A DNA stretch of 64,000 bases from NCBI RefSeq assembly GCF_003971255.1, contig NZ_CP034660.1:3224001-3288000 (forward strand). Direction: 5' to 3'. Every line of letters starts with the position of its first letter. Position 1 is the stretch's first letter. The stretch comes from Colwellia sp. Arc7-635. GTDB taxonomy: Bacteria > Pseudomonadota > Gammaproteobacteria > Enterobacterales > Alteromonadaceae. The position numbers were made by a program, and so were the translations under genes. This document shows, in pieces, positions 18,420-26,696 of this stretch. The notes beneath the pieces are model-generated. The model was not told the origin of the DNA, ran no database searches, and worked only from the letters and a program-made list of their open reading frames with translations.

Positions 18420-19196
18420 ATGACTTTATCGACATTTTCAAAAGCAACAATAACAGCCCTTATGATTGCGAGTACTTCAGCTTCTGCAACCATCGTTGAA
18501 TTTACAACTTCACACGGTAATTTCACTGTCAACTTGCACGATGAAACCACCCCTATAACTGTCAGCAACTTCCTAAAATATATTAATGATGGTGACTATG
18601 ACAATACGGTTATACATCGTGTTGTACCCGATTTTGTTATGCAAGCAGGTGGCTTTGAATTCACAGGTAATTTTCCATTAACTGCAATAGCAACAGATAG
18701 CACAATTCAGAACGAACCGGTTTATTCTAATGTTCGTGGAACTATTGCTATGGCTAAAGTTAGTGGCAACGAAAATAGTGCAACGAGTCAATGGTTTGTT
18801 AACGTAACTGACAATAGTGCTGGCGCCCCTGCCTTAGACACTACAAATGGCGGTTTTACCGTTTTTGGTGAAATAATCGCAGGAATGGACAACGTTGATA
18901 CTATCACAGAGCTTTCCCTATGTGGCACGACACCAATGCCGGATTACACTGCTGAGCAATGCTCCGACAGTACTTTTGTTCCTGGCACTGAAAACTTCGT
19001 TACTATAGAAACGGTGACAATAATTGACAGCACAGTAGATACTGCAAGCAGCTTGAACAGTGTTAAAAACACCTTATTATCAACAGCTACGCCTGTAACA
19101 CCTACACCTACACCTTCGAGCAGTAGCAGTGGTTCTATTGCTTGGTTAGGTTTGTTTTTTACAGGCTTAATTGCCTTACGAAGACGCTTTAGATAG
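18420..19196 (+). CDS. Cyclophilin-type peptidyl-prolyl isomerase with GlyGly-CTERM-type tail
   Basis: A 258-residue protein: signal peptide (to about residue 23, ...ASA-TIVEF), then a cyclophilin domain with HRVVPDFVMQAGGF and SQWFVNVTDNS, which hold the isomerase active-site Arg, Phe and Gln. After the domain comes a Thr/Pro/Ser-rich linker and a C-terminal SSGSIAWLGLFFTGLIALRR. This tail (small-residue run, hydrophobic helix, Arg cluster) has the layout of GlyGly-CTERM/rhombosortase sorting signals found on exported proteins of marine gammaproteobacteria. It probably folds proline-rich substrates at or outside the cell surface; this is inference. Confidence 0.87.
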   Translation: MTLSTFSKATITALMIASTSASATIVEFTTSHGNFTVNLHDETTPITVSNFLKYINDGDYDNTVIHRVVPDFVMQAGGFEFTGNFPLTAIATDSTIQNEPVYSNVRGTIAMAKVSGNENSATSQWFVNVTDNSAGAPALDTTNGGFTVFGEIIAGMDNVDTITELSLCGTTPMPDYTAEQCSDSTFVPGTENFVTIETVTIIDSTVDTASSLNSVKNTLLSTATPVTPTPTPSSSSSGSIAWLGLFFTGLIALRRRFR

Positions 19197-19253
19197 CACC
19201 TTTAAAATAAGTCTAAAGAATTGAATGTATTATTATTTTTGTAATACATGCCT

Positions 19254-19288
19254 CTAGTCATTACTACTATAATAGTGATAATGACTAG
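19254..19288. repeat. Imperfect inverted repeat between convergent genes
   Basis: Arms of 17 bases (19254-19270 and 19272-19288) beginning CTAGTCATTA and ending TAATGACTAG, with two mismatches. It lies between the convergent cyclophilin and nudC genes. There is no clear T tract, so a terminator role is possible but weak. Confidence 0.5.
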
Positions 19289-19313
19289 ATTAAATCTATT
19301 ACTCTGCAGTAAT

Positions 19314-20309
19314 TCAAACTGTTAGCGCTAGCTGTTTTTCGCACCACAAATCTATCAACAATCGTGCTATAGACTCTTTTCTTGGTAATTTTGGTCCTTC
19401 TCCATCATCACCCCAATCATTAAAATCAGTCAACTGCTCAGCAGTAAACCACTCTGCACTGCGCAATTCTTCTTCCTCTAAACATAAATCTAGATTCTGA
19501 GCTTGTGCAATAAATCCTATCATTAAGGAGTTTGGAAACGGCCAAGGTTGTGAGTCGATATAGCGAACATTTGACACTTTAATGCCCGCCTCCTCAAACA
19601 CTTCTCTGGTAACCGCTTCTTCTAATGACTCACCGGGATCAACAAAACCAGCCAACGTTGAAAACATGTGCTCAGGCGTCCTATGGTGTTCGGCAAGCAA
19701 ACAAAGTGCAGGACCTGTTTCAGGTTGATATTCAACGAGCATAATAACGGCTGGGTCGGTGCGCGGAAAATGCTCCCTTTGGCAGTCGCTATTAAGGCAA
19801 ACCCTACGATGCCCACCGTCTACTGACTTATTATCACTACCACAACATCCACAATACAGCGCACTTTGCTGCCAATGTATTAGCGCTTTCGCATAGCTTA
19901 ATATAGCTCCCTGCTGATGCGTAAGTAACGAAAGTGAACGTCTAAAGTCAATGAATTTTATGTTATCAATAGCGAGATTATCCAACCACTTTGCAATCAC
20001 TTCTTCATTCATGTTCGACAGATCGCAAGCGAAATGCGCTTTAGTGTCACTTGTGCCTAAAAAAATAAGATCACTATCAGTTAAAACATCAGTGATTGTG
20101 TCCATATTGGAAATGTTATTCGTTGCATCATTCGCCATTTTTCGGACGAAGATAAACACCTCTTGATCAAGAAAAAGAAATTTACCACGCCAAAAGAAAT
20201 AATGGCGGCTATCTTCATTGACTATTTTATCTTGTAACCATGCGCTATTCTTTCTCAGCGTTGATGAACGATCAAGTGACATCTGACAAAAAGTTAATTC
20301 ATTTTCCAT
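19314..20309 (-). CDS. nudC: NADH pyrophosphatase NudC
   Basis: A protein of about 331 residues with the zinc ribbon YCGCCGSDN...RVCLNSDCQREHFPR, the Nudix box GFVDPGESLEEAVTREVFEEAG, and the NudC-specific SQPWPFPNSLM motif directly after it. NudC hydrolyses NADH to NMNH and AMP and removes NAD caps from RNA 5' ends. The frame is open upstream, but ATG at 20309 has AGGAAAT before it and begins one base after the stop codon of the hxlR gene, so the two are translationally coupled; I chose this start. Confidence 0.94.
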   Translation of the reverse strand: MENELTFCQMSLDRSSTLRKNSAWLQDKIVNEDSRHYFFWRGKFLFLDQEVFIFVRKMANDATNNISNMDTITDVLTDSDLIFLGTSDTKAHFACDLSNMNEEVIAKWLDNLAIDNIKFIDFRRSLSLLTHQQGAILSYAKALIHWQQSALYCGCCGSDNKSVDGGHRRVCLNSDCQREHFPRTDPAVIMLVEYQPETGPALCLLAEHHRTPEHMFSTLAGFVDPGESLEEAVTREVFEEAGIKVSNVRYIDSQPWPFPNSLMIGFIAQAQNLDLCLEEEELRSAEWFTAEQLTDFNDWGDDGEGPKLPRKESIARLLIDLWCEKQLALTV

Positions 20310-20310
20310 A

Positions 20311-20661
20311 TTAATTTCCTGGTGTTTTATTCGACTCATCAAAAGACAATTGCCATTGTTTCGTCCACTGACTTAGCGGTGATATAACATCAAATAATGC
20401 TAAGCCAACGCCCGTTAATTGGTAACCCTGTAAATTTTTTTCAATAAGATTTGTTTGTTGCAGCTCTTTGAGCCTTTTAGTTAATAAGGTTGGTGATATA
20501 TTTTCACAGCGCAACTGTAATGTGCCAAAACTTAACGCCTCAGAGCGAAGCTGCCAAATAATCCCTAAAGCCCAAGTGCGACCTAATAAATCGAGTAAAG
20601 CCATAATGGGTTTGCCTGTTTTAGAGCCTCGCACTGGGGAACCGGGTATAGGTAACGCCAT
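20311..20661 (-). CDS. HxlR-family transcriptional regulator
   Basis: A 116-residue winged-helix protein with the HxlR pattern: LLGRTWALGIIWQL near the N-terminus, then LQLRCENISPTLLTKRLKELQ (recognition helix and wing) and LTGVGLALFDVISPLSQW. Unlike classic HxlR proteins the first helix lacks the usual Cys. It sits directly in front of nudC in one operon. A strong inverted repeat lies just upstream of its start (separate entry), consistent with autoregulation of the hxlR-nudC operon. Confidence 0.88.
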   Translation of the reverse strand: MALPIPGSPVRGSKTGKPIMALLDLLGRTWALGIIWQLRSEALSFGTLQLRCENISPTLLTKRLKELQQTNLIEKNLQGYQLTGVGLALFDVISPLSQWTKQWQLSFDESNKTPGN

Positions 20662-20694
20662 ATTAATTACTCCTTGAAGATCATTGCAGTCAAA

Positions 20695-20752
20695 TTTACT
20701 ACAGATTTAGTAGTGAACTAGTTAATCTGTAGTAAACTACATAATCTGTAGT
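20695..20752. promoter_or_regulatory. Candidate HxlR operator: inverted repeat plus extra half-site
   Basis: TTTACTACAGATT (20695-20707) and its exact reverse complement AATCTGTAGTAAA (20724-20736), then a third half-site AATCTGTAGT (20743-20752). The repeats sit about 35-90 bases upstream of the hxlR start, where a promoter should be. Binding by the HxlR protein is inferred from position and symmetry. Confidence 0.7.
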
Positions 20753-20793
20753 GAATAGGCAAGTAAAACCCAATGAACAACAAAAGGTTATTA

Positions 20794-21207
20794 TTAGTGG
20801 CTTATTTTTCCACGCAAAGCTTTATTAGAGCTTGTTTTTTTCTTTGAATCTAACCGTCTAAGATTTGAGCCTTTAGTTGGCTTAGTAGGACGTCTAGTTT
20901 TTTGCACAACCATTGCTGAGACAATCAGTTCTTTTAAGCGTTTTAAAGCATCATCTTTATTCATTGATTGCGTTCTAAATGACTGCGCTTTAATAATAAT
21001 GATCCCGTCGCTTGATATACGACTATCAGACAGTTTTAACAATCTATCTTTGTATAGCAAAGGCAATGACGAGCGCTTAATATCAAAGCGTAAATGTATC
21101 GCTGTTTCTACCTTATTAACGCGTTGACCGCCGTTGCCAGTAGCTCTGATACCTGTAAGTTCAATTTCCCAGTCAGCAAGACTTACTGCGCGCGATATTT
21201 CTAGCAT
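20794..21207 (-). CDS. arfB: Ribosome rescue hydrolase ArfB (YaeJ)
   Basis: A 137-residue protein with a single peptide-release domain carrying the GGQ motif in ATGNGGQRVNKVETAIHLRF and a basic C-terminal tail (KKKTSSNKALRGKISH). The tail of ArfB enters the empty mRNA channel of stalled ribosomes and the GGQ triggers hydrolysis of the peptidyl-tRNA. Length and both features match ArfB rather than a release factor. The gene stands alone on the minus strand. Confidence 0.93.
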   Translation of the reverse strand: MLEISRAVSLADWEIELTGIRATGNGGQRVNKVETAIHLRFDIKRSSLPLLYKDRLLKLSDSRISSDGIIIIKAQSFRTQSMNKDDALKRLKELIVSAMVVQKTRRPTKPTKGSNLRRLDSKKKTSSNKALRGKISH

Positions 21208-21335
21208 GTGATCTCTAATAACATATATTTAATGTCACCATGTTAAGGGTATTTATCTATTAAACCAGATTATAGCAATTTTACGGGGTGATCCCCTATG
21301 CCCAATGTTAATCAAACGTAGAAAAAGCACATTAA

Positions 21336-21359
21336 AAAAGGAGGCCAAGGCCTCCTTAG
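21336..21359 (-). terminator. Intrinsic terminator of hpf
   Basis: On the minus strand AAGGAGGCC-tt-GGCCTCCTT followed by T residues, about 95 bases after the hpf stop. Confidence 0.85.
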
Positions 21360-21454
21360 AACAAAATTAACAATTTTTCATCTTATTACTTGCTATCAAT
21401 GACCTAACTTTCATCACCTAGCTAAATCAGTTAACTTAAACTACCCAGCTTAAG

Positions 21455-21811
21455 TTATTTAAGTTCCATTTCTTGAACAATCTCATGAGCAATTTCAGGT
21501 GCGGTTACTTGCGGCTTACTGTGTAAATTCGCTTTCAAAAGACCTTTCCGATGTTTCAAAGCGGCGTCTAATTTTTTAATGGCAATAGCAATGGCTGGAT
21601 ACATCACATCATCGCTGGCTGAAGCAGAAATACGACCGCCTTCATAGGTGGTACGAAGCTCTACATTATGTTTGTTGTGTTCGTGGGATAAAATAATGTC
21701 TAATGAGATTAATGTTGGAAAATGTGTCGCTATTTTTGAAAATTTCTCATTGATATCTTCTCTAATTGAATCGGTGATATCAACATGGTGACCTGAAAGA
21801 TTTATTTTCAT
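21455..21811 (-). CDS. hpf: Ribosome hibernation-promoting factor / RaiA family
   Basis: A 118-residue protein: MKINLSGHHVDITDSIREDINEKF followed by the beta-alpha-beta-beta-beta-alpha pattern of the short HPF/YfiA family, including HNVELRTTYEGGRISASASDDVMYPAI and AIKKLDAALKHRKG. It binds the 30S subunit near the decoding centre to silence ribosomes in stationary phase. The modest C-terminal extension (KPQVTAPEIAHEIVQEMELK) makes it closer in length to RaiA (YfiA) than to 95-residue HPF; I cannot decide between them. AAGGAAT stands before the ATG. Confidence 0.88.
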   Translation of the reverse strand: MKINLSGHHVDITDSIREDINEKFSKIATHFPTLISLDIILSHEHNKHNVELRTTYEGGRISASASDDVMYPAIAIAIKKLDAALKHRKGLLKANLHSKPQVTAPEIAHEIVQEMELK

Positions 21812-22409
21812 ATGTATTCCTTTTTTATTAGCTACTCATACTAATACTTGGGTCTAAATGCTCAAAACGCAAGTTATTCAGTGTAAATATAATATATTAA
21901 CGACATAAAAAATATTAGAGCTTGGCGTCAGGGGAAAATCATATTATTAAAGTCGACTTGGCACATAATTAGAAGAGCACCATGATTTGAGATTTACCGG
22001 CTAAATTAATCATTTTCTCATCACCAACATCCAAGCTTTTTAATAGAACGTCTCAGACCAATTTATCTAGGTTGCAAAAAATTGCAAGTGCTCACTGATT
22101 ATTTTCACCACTTTTAGAAGTCATCATCATTTCAATTGAGACGTTTCTATAATCATCTGACATCTACATTTAAAGCCAATCACAATCAAACAGAATTATA
22201 ACCAAATTGCGCGAATCAAGGTAAATTATTCTCTATTATTACAAATAACTTAGCCTTATTTGAACGATTAATTTTACGGCGTTTTATTGGGATTAAACTC
22301 ATAAATAGATTAAATAAAACTCTTAAACAAAAAGCGCATTTTTCAGCATGATTCAGTTATAATATCTGTTCATTTATTATTTGTATTCGCTACATAAAGA
22401 GATTTTTCA
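21812..22409. other. Divergent intergenic region without a recognisable gene
   Basis: About 600 AT-rich bases between divergent hpf and the acyltransferase gene. It must contain both promoters; no reading frame or repeat stands out. Confidence 0.45.
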
Positions 22410-23507
22410 ATGTTTGATGATATACGTCCTTATCGTGATGATGAGGTAGTTGCAGTGATCGAAAAATTAATTAACGAAAAAGGCTTACAAGTCTCGATTG
22501 CTAGCTTAAAAATGCCACGTCTATATCAATTTTTTCCTCAACTAGCTTGTTCAATAGTAAAGTGGTCATTAAAGTTTCGTGCGCAAAAATTTCATAATAT
22601 CGAACAAATCCAAATCGAAGTCGCAAAGTACTTACATCATTTAATTAAAAGTAGTACCGCTGGTTTTAGTTTTAGTGGCATGGATAATTTTGACAACAGC
22701 AAGCCCGCATTATTTATCAGCAATCATCGTGATATAGTTTTAGATGTCGCACTGGTAAATTTAGCCTTATACAAAAGTGGTATCAATACGGTTGAAGCTG
22801 CGGTTGGCGATAATTTACTGCATCAACCATGGGTCGCTGATTTAATGCGAATTAACAAAAGCTTTATTGTTAAACGCAACGAAGAAAATAAACGAGCGAT
22901 GCTTAAAGCCTCAAAACAGCTGTCGGCTTATATTCATGATACGGTCGCGAATCGTCAACAAAACATTTGGATTGCACAGCGTGAAGGTCGAGCCAAAGAT
23001 GGTATAGATAAAACCAATTCAGCTTTAATTTCCATGCTATTACTTAACAGAGATAAACAAATACCGATAGCGGATTATTTAGCCGATCTAAACATAGTTC
23101 CTGTATCAATCTCTTATGAATTTGACCCTTGTGATAACGACAAAGCAATAGAGCTTGCCCAGAAAGAGGCCACTGGTAGTTATCAGAAACAAGAAGGTGA
23201 AGACTTAAAAAGCATTACTCAAGGGCTGGTTGGACAAAAAGGTCGAGTTCATATTGAATTTTGTCAGCCAATAAAAGGTAACTACGCTGATAGTAAAGCT
23301 ATTGCTGCGGCTATTGATAAAGAAATTATCAGTAACTATAAATTGTACAGCAGTAACCTAGTTGCGCACGCAACACTCAATCATGAGCATGCTGACAATA
23401 CAGTGCTAGAGCAACTGAATAAACGCATGGAAAACTTGACTGAAGACCAGAAACGTTGGTTATTAACCATGTATGCCAACCCTGTTGCAGCTAAGCAACA
23501 GCTATAG
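22410..23507 (+). CDS. PlsC-like acyltransferase
   Basis: A 365-residue protein with acyltransferase motifs: ISNHRDIVLDVAL (block I, with the NHxx...D pattern of glycerolipid acyltransferases) near residue 105 and IAQREGRAKDG (EGR block III) near residue 193. There is no obvious transmembrane anchor. It probably transfers an acyl chain in phospholipid or related lipid synthesis. The spacing in block I (His, five residues, Asp) differs from the classical HX4D, so it belongs to a divergent branch, and substrate assignment is open. Confidence 0.8.
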   Translation: MFDDIRPYRDDEVVAVIEKLINEKGLQVSIASLKMPRLYQFFPQLACSIVKWSLKFRAQKFHNIEQIQIEVAKYLHHLIKSSTAGFSFSGMDNFDNSKPALFISNHRDIVLDVALVNLALYKSGINTVEAAVGDNLLHQPWVADLMRINKSFIVKRNEENKRAMLKASKQLSAYIHDTVANRQQNIWIAQREGRAKDGIDKTNSALISMLLLNRDKQIPIADYLADLNIVPVSISYEFDPCDNDKAIELAQKEATGSYQKQEGEDLKSITQGLVGQKGRVHIEFCQPIKGNYADSKAIAAAIDKEIISNYKLYSSNLVAHATLNHEHADNTVLEQLNKRMENLTEDQKRWLLTMYANPVAAKQQL

Positions 23508-23584
23508 TAAAAAGTATTATTTATTATTTATTATTACGATTTTACTTAAATTGAAAAGTTAAACTGTTGTTTTACTGATAATAA

Positions 23585-23614
23585 AAAGCCGTATGATTAC
23601 ATACGGCTTTTTAT
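23585..23614 (+). terminator. Intrinsic terminator of the acyltransferase gene
   Basis: AAAAGCCGTATG-atta-CATACGGCTTTTT followed by ATT, about 80 bases after the stop codon and convergent with the M18 gene on the minus strand. Confidence 0.9.
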
Positions 23615-23670
23615 TGTGTTAAAAGTTGCATCACTATTTAACAATAAGAACAACAGCATCAACGTTAGGG

Positions 23671-25107
23671 CTATTTTTCTTGATAAAAGGCTGACATCGC
23701 TTTATACAATGAATACAAATCAACTTTTGAACCTACCGCATACGGCGAATGAATTGATAAAATTGGAATACCAAAATCAATTACTTCCATATTGTCGTCA
23801 GATAAATCACTACCAATAGTGCCACCTGATGCTTTACCTTTATAAGTCGATGTTTGCCATTTGATATCAGCGTTATCTAAATAATTGCGTGTCCACGCCA
23901 TATATTCAGAATTAGCATTAAAACCACCACCATAAAGTTTCAAGTTAACGCCATCACCTAGACGAGGAGCATTACCTAATTCCCACACGCTCGACCATGT
24001 TGGATTAACACCAGGATTTACATCCGCAGAAATAACTTTCGTGTTACGCAATACTTTACGTAGTTGATAGTCGTTATAACTATCCCCTTTTTCGTTGTAA
24101 AGTAAGCCACTTATCAAGTCGACTAAATAAGTAGAACTGGCGCCGGTATTATTGATATTACCCACTTCTTCGTTATCCACTAAATAAGCAATAGCGGTAT
24201 ATTCTGGTACTTTCTGTTCCGTTAGTGCTTTAACAGCGGCTATTGATGACGCTTTATCATCTTGGCCATACGCTGCAATCATACTGCGGTCAAAACCAAC
24301 ATCGCGCGGCTTAGTCGCAGGAACTAAAGCAAGTTCTGCAGAAACTAAATCTTCCACTGATATATTATATTCAGCTTTTAAATACTCACTAACCTGATCT
24401 TTAATTTTCTTATCTAGTTCAGGTTTAGCTGCCACGATAACATCAAGCTCTTCTTTGCCAATAACATCGCGACTGGTGCGTTTACGGTTAGGCGAGTCAA
24501 CGTGTGGAGCAAGATCAGTCACTAAAAATATTGGATCGTTTTCATCAAAACCAACAGAAATATTAACCGTTGTACCGTCTTTTTTATCAACTCGACCCAC
24601 TAAAGCTAATGGGATATTAACCCACTGATAAGTTTTAATGCCACCATGAATATAAGTTTGGAACATCGCAAACTTTTCTTTTTCAAATAATGGTCGGCCT
24701 TTCAACTCAAGGCGAGGCGCGTCAATGTGTGCGCCAACAATTCGTGTACCTTGCTCTAATGGTTTTTTACCAATAACAATTAAGGTAATTGAACGATCAC
24801 GGTTAACGTCATAGAAACGGGCGCCAGGTTTTAAGTTACTTTTTTCACTTAACTTTTTAAAACCCTGCTTTTCAACGCGCTTAATCGTTTCTGTAACAAA
24901 CGTTAATTCCGTTGGAACTTTATAAATATAATCTTTATATTCAGTTGCGTAACGCTCAACGTCTTTAAGCTCTTCTGCGCTTAAATTTAACCAGCTAGAT
25001 GGCGACTCTTGTTTAGCTTTGGCGTCTGCTGCTTGTACAAAAGTAGTTTGAGAAAACGTCAGCGCAGTGACGATGGCAAGGCTTGTTAATGTTTTAGTTA
25101 GATTCAT
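23671..25107 (-). CDS. Exported M18 family aminopeptidase
   Basis: A protein of about 478 residues with signal peptide (MNLTKTLTSLAIVTALTF..., ending near VQA-ADA) and the metal-site segments of M18 aminopeptidases: RIVGAHIDAPRLELKG (His and Asp), AYGQDDKASSIAAV (bridging Asp), YLVDNEEVGNINNTGASS (catalytic Glu), and a C-terminal His in ILSIHSPYAVGSKVD. It removes N-terminal residues from peptides. M18 enzymes are usually cytosolic; a signal peptide is unusual but fits the exported peptidase set of this window. The frame opens further upstream (25179, or an ATG at 25128); the start at 25107 gives the best signal peptide. Confidence 0.85.
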   Translation of the reverse strand: MNLTKTLTSLAIVTALTFSQTTFVQAADAKAKQESPSSWLNLSAEELKDVERYATEYKDYIYKVPTELTFVTETIKRVEKQGFKKLSEKSNLKPGARFYDVNRDRSITLIVIGKKPLEQGTRIVGAHIDAPRLELKGRPLFEKEKFAMFQTYIHGGIKTYQWVNIPLALVGRVDKKDGTTVNISVGFDENDPIFLVTDLAPHVDSPNRKRTSRDVIGKEELDVIVAAKPELDKKIKDQVSEYLKAEYNISVEDLVSAELALVPATKPRDVGFDRSMIAAYGQDDKASSIAAVKALTEQKVPEYTAIAYLVDNEEVGNINNTGASSTYLVDLISGLLYNEKGDSYNDYQLRKVLRNTKVISADVNPGVNPTWSSVWELGNAPRLGDGVNLKLYGGGFNANSEYMAWTRNYLDNADIKWQTSTYKGKASGGTIGSDLSDDNMEVIDFGIPILSIHSPYAVGSKVDLYSLYKAMSAFYQEK

Positions 25108-25264
25108 AGCAATATTTCTAATGGTCATCTCAGATAAAAGGCGTGCGCCATCATAAAAGCTAATAAGAACAGCTGACAAGCATTATTCGATAACTTGTGC
25201 TTTTTAAGCTGTAAACGCCATAAAAAGCCTTCTTTATTCGCATTTATGAGTCTATATGATGAAA

Positions 25265-25582
25265 TTACAGCGCTAAAATATAGCGACTTAACACAAACGT
25301 GATCAGTCCTACGAGCATAGTCAAATAAATACTCTTACTTTTAGCGGCGGCCACGACGGAAAATGTTGCCGCGATTAAATAAGGATTATGCAGCGAAACA
25401 CTTAACTCGCCCTGCTGTATAAAAATAATAGGTACCCAAATAGCCGTTAATACCGCTGGTGCGCTAAAACTGAGCAACTTAGCCATTTTGGCGCCTAAGC
25501 GCACAGGCAATCGAGGATGAATGAACAAGTAGCGGGTAGAAAAAGTAATCACCGCCATCAAAAAAATGGTGATCAATGTCAT
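25265..25582 (-). CDS. azlD: AzlD family branched-chain amino acid transport protein
   Basis: A 105-residue membrane protein with about four hydrophobic segments and the AzlD pattern TLITIFLMAVITFSTRYLF ... FSAPAVLTAIWVPI. AzlD is the small subunit that works with AzlC in export of branched-chain amino acids. It overlaps azlC by four bases (ATGA type), so the two are co-translated. Confidence 0.88.
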   Translation of the reverse strand: MTLITIFLMAVITFSTRYLFIHPRLPVRLGAKMAKLLSFSAPAVLTAIWVPIIFIQQGELSVSLHNPYLIAATFSVVAAAKSKSIYLTMLVGLITFVLSRYILAL

Positions 25583-26415
25583 TCGTTAGCCTCCAAATTT
25601 ATCCCTTTATTCACCTTACTCTGATGATTAGCATCACTGATTTCATTCTGCTCGCTAGTATTCGCAGCACGTTTATCAGTATTAACATCAAAGTCATTTT
25701 TTTTATGTTGAAAGCGATCGGTTAGGTAGCCGCAATACATGGCAATTAAAGCCGCTGCAACTAAATCTAATTCGAACTGCATTAACTTAAATACGACAGA
25801 TAAGAGTCCAGCAACAATCACGGTCACTAAAATAGGTAAATTAATAATGGTTGGAATAACAAGGGCAATAAAGGTCACGGCAATAGCAAAGTCTAAACCC
25901 AAATTTGTTAAATCAGGTAAATAGCTGCCAGCAACAACGCCTGCGATATTCCATAACAACCAAAACAGGTAAAAACTACCACCAGCAAATAAGGCATAAA
26001 TGAGCCGTAACTGGCCAGTAAATGCCTTGCTATGGCTCGACAAGGCAAATAGTTCATCAGTCAGTAAAAAGCCTAGGCCGTAACGCCACTTAGTCGGTAA
26101 TACCTTTAATTTGTCACGTAACGCTAAGCCATATAAAAAATGCCGTGAGCTAATAATAAACGTAGTAAATAAAATTGTTGCCAACGAAGCATTATTGGCA
26201 ATTAGCTCGATAGCAACAAGTTGGGCTGAACCAGCAAAGACAATGAGCGGCATTAAAATAGCTTCAAGTGCAGAAAAGTCTCTTTGAATAGCTAAAGAGC
26301 CGCAAAGAATTCCCCAAGGTAACACTGCCAAATTTAATGGCAACATATCTAAAAAGCCTTTTTTTGCCATTAGCCAACGCGCTTTTTTTTTGCTGAGAAC
26401 TACGGTGAGAGCCAT
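25579..26415 (-). CDS. azlC: AzlC family branched-chain amino acid permease
   Basis: A membrane protein with the AzlC signatures LAVLPWGILCGSLAI, FAGSAQLVAIELI and SSRHFLYGLALRDKL. It forms an exporter of branched-chain amino acids with AzlD. The C-terminus has an unusual hydrophilic tail of about 40 residues rich in Asn, Asp and Lys (after RFQHKKNDFDVN). The start is uncertain: the frame runs up to 26451 with TTG, ATG at 26415 is my choice, and ATG at 26370 is possible. Confidence 0.85.
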   Translation of the reverse strand: MALTVVLSKKKARWLMAKKGFLDMLPLNLAVLPWGILCGSLAIQRDFSALEAILMPLIVFAGSAQLVAIELIANNASLATILFTTFIISSRHFLYGLALRDKLKVLPTKWRYGLGFLLTDELFALSSHSKAFTGQLRLIYALFAGGSFYLFWLLWNIAGVVAGSYLPDLTNLGLDFAIAVTFIALVIPTIINLPILVTVIVAGLLSVVFKLMQFELDLVAAALIAMYCGYLTDRFQHKKNDFDVNTDKRAANTSEQNEISDANHQSKVNKGINLEANE

Positions 26416-26696
26416 TAAATATAAACCTGAGGTATGTTGCCAAATAAACAAGAAAATAATATTAGCACTTTTTCAAAATTTTTCGGATTAAATCTCCATT
26501 CATTCAAGCTTCTTTCTCTCGAGGCTAAGCAAGCCAGTATTAAATTTTTCGACCTTGGGTAAAATTAGATACACTTTTTAAGCTAAAGCATGCTTTTAGT
26601 AAGTTAAATGGGAATATTCGACGATAAATTTATGATATAAATAAAACATCAAATGTAATAAAAATGTAAATGAGAATAAAAAGGAATTAATTTCAT

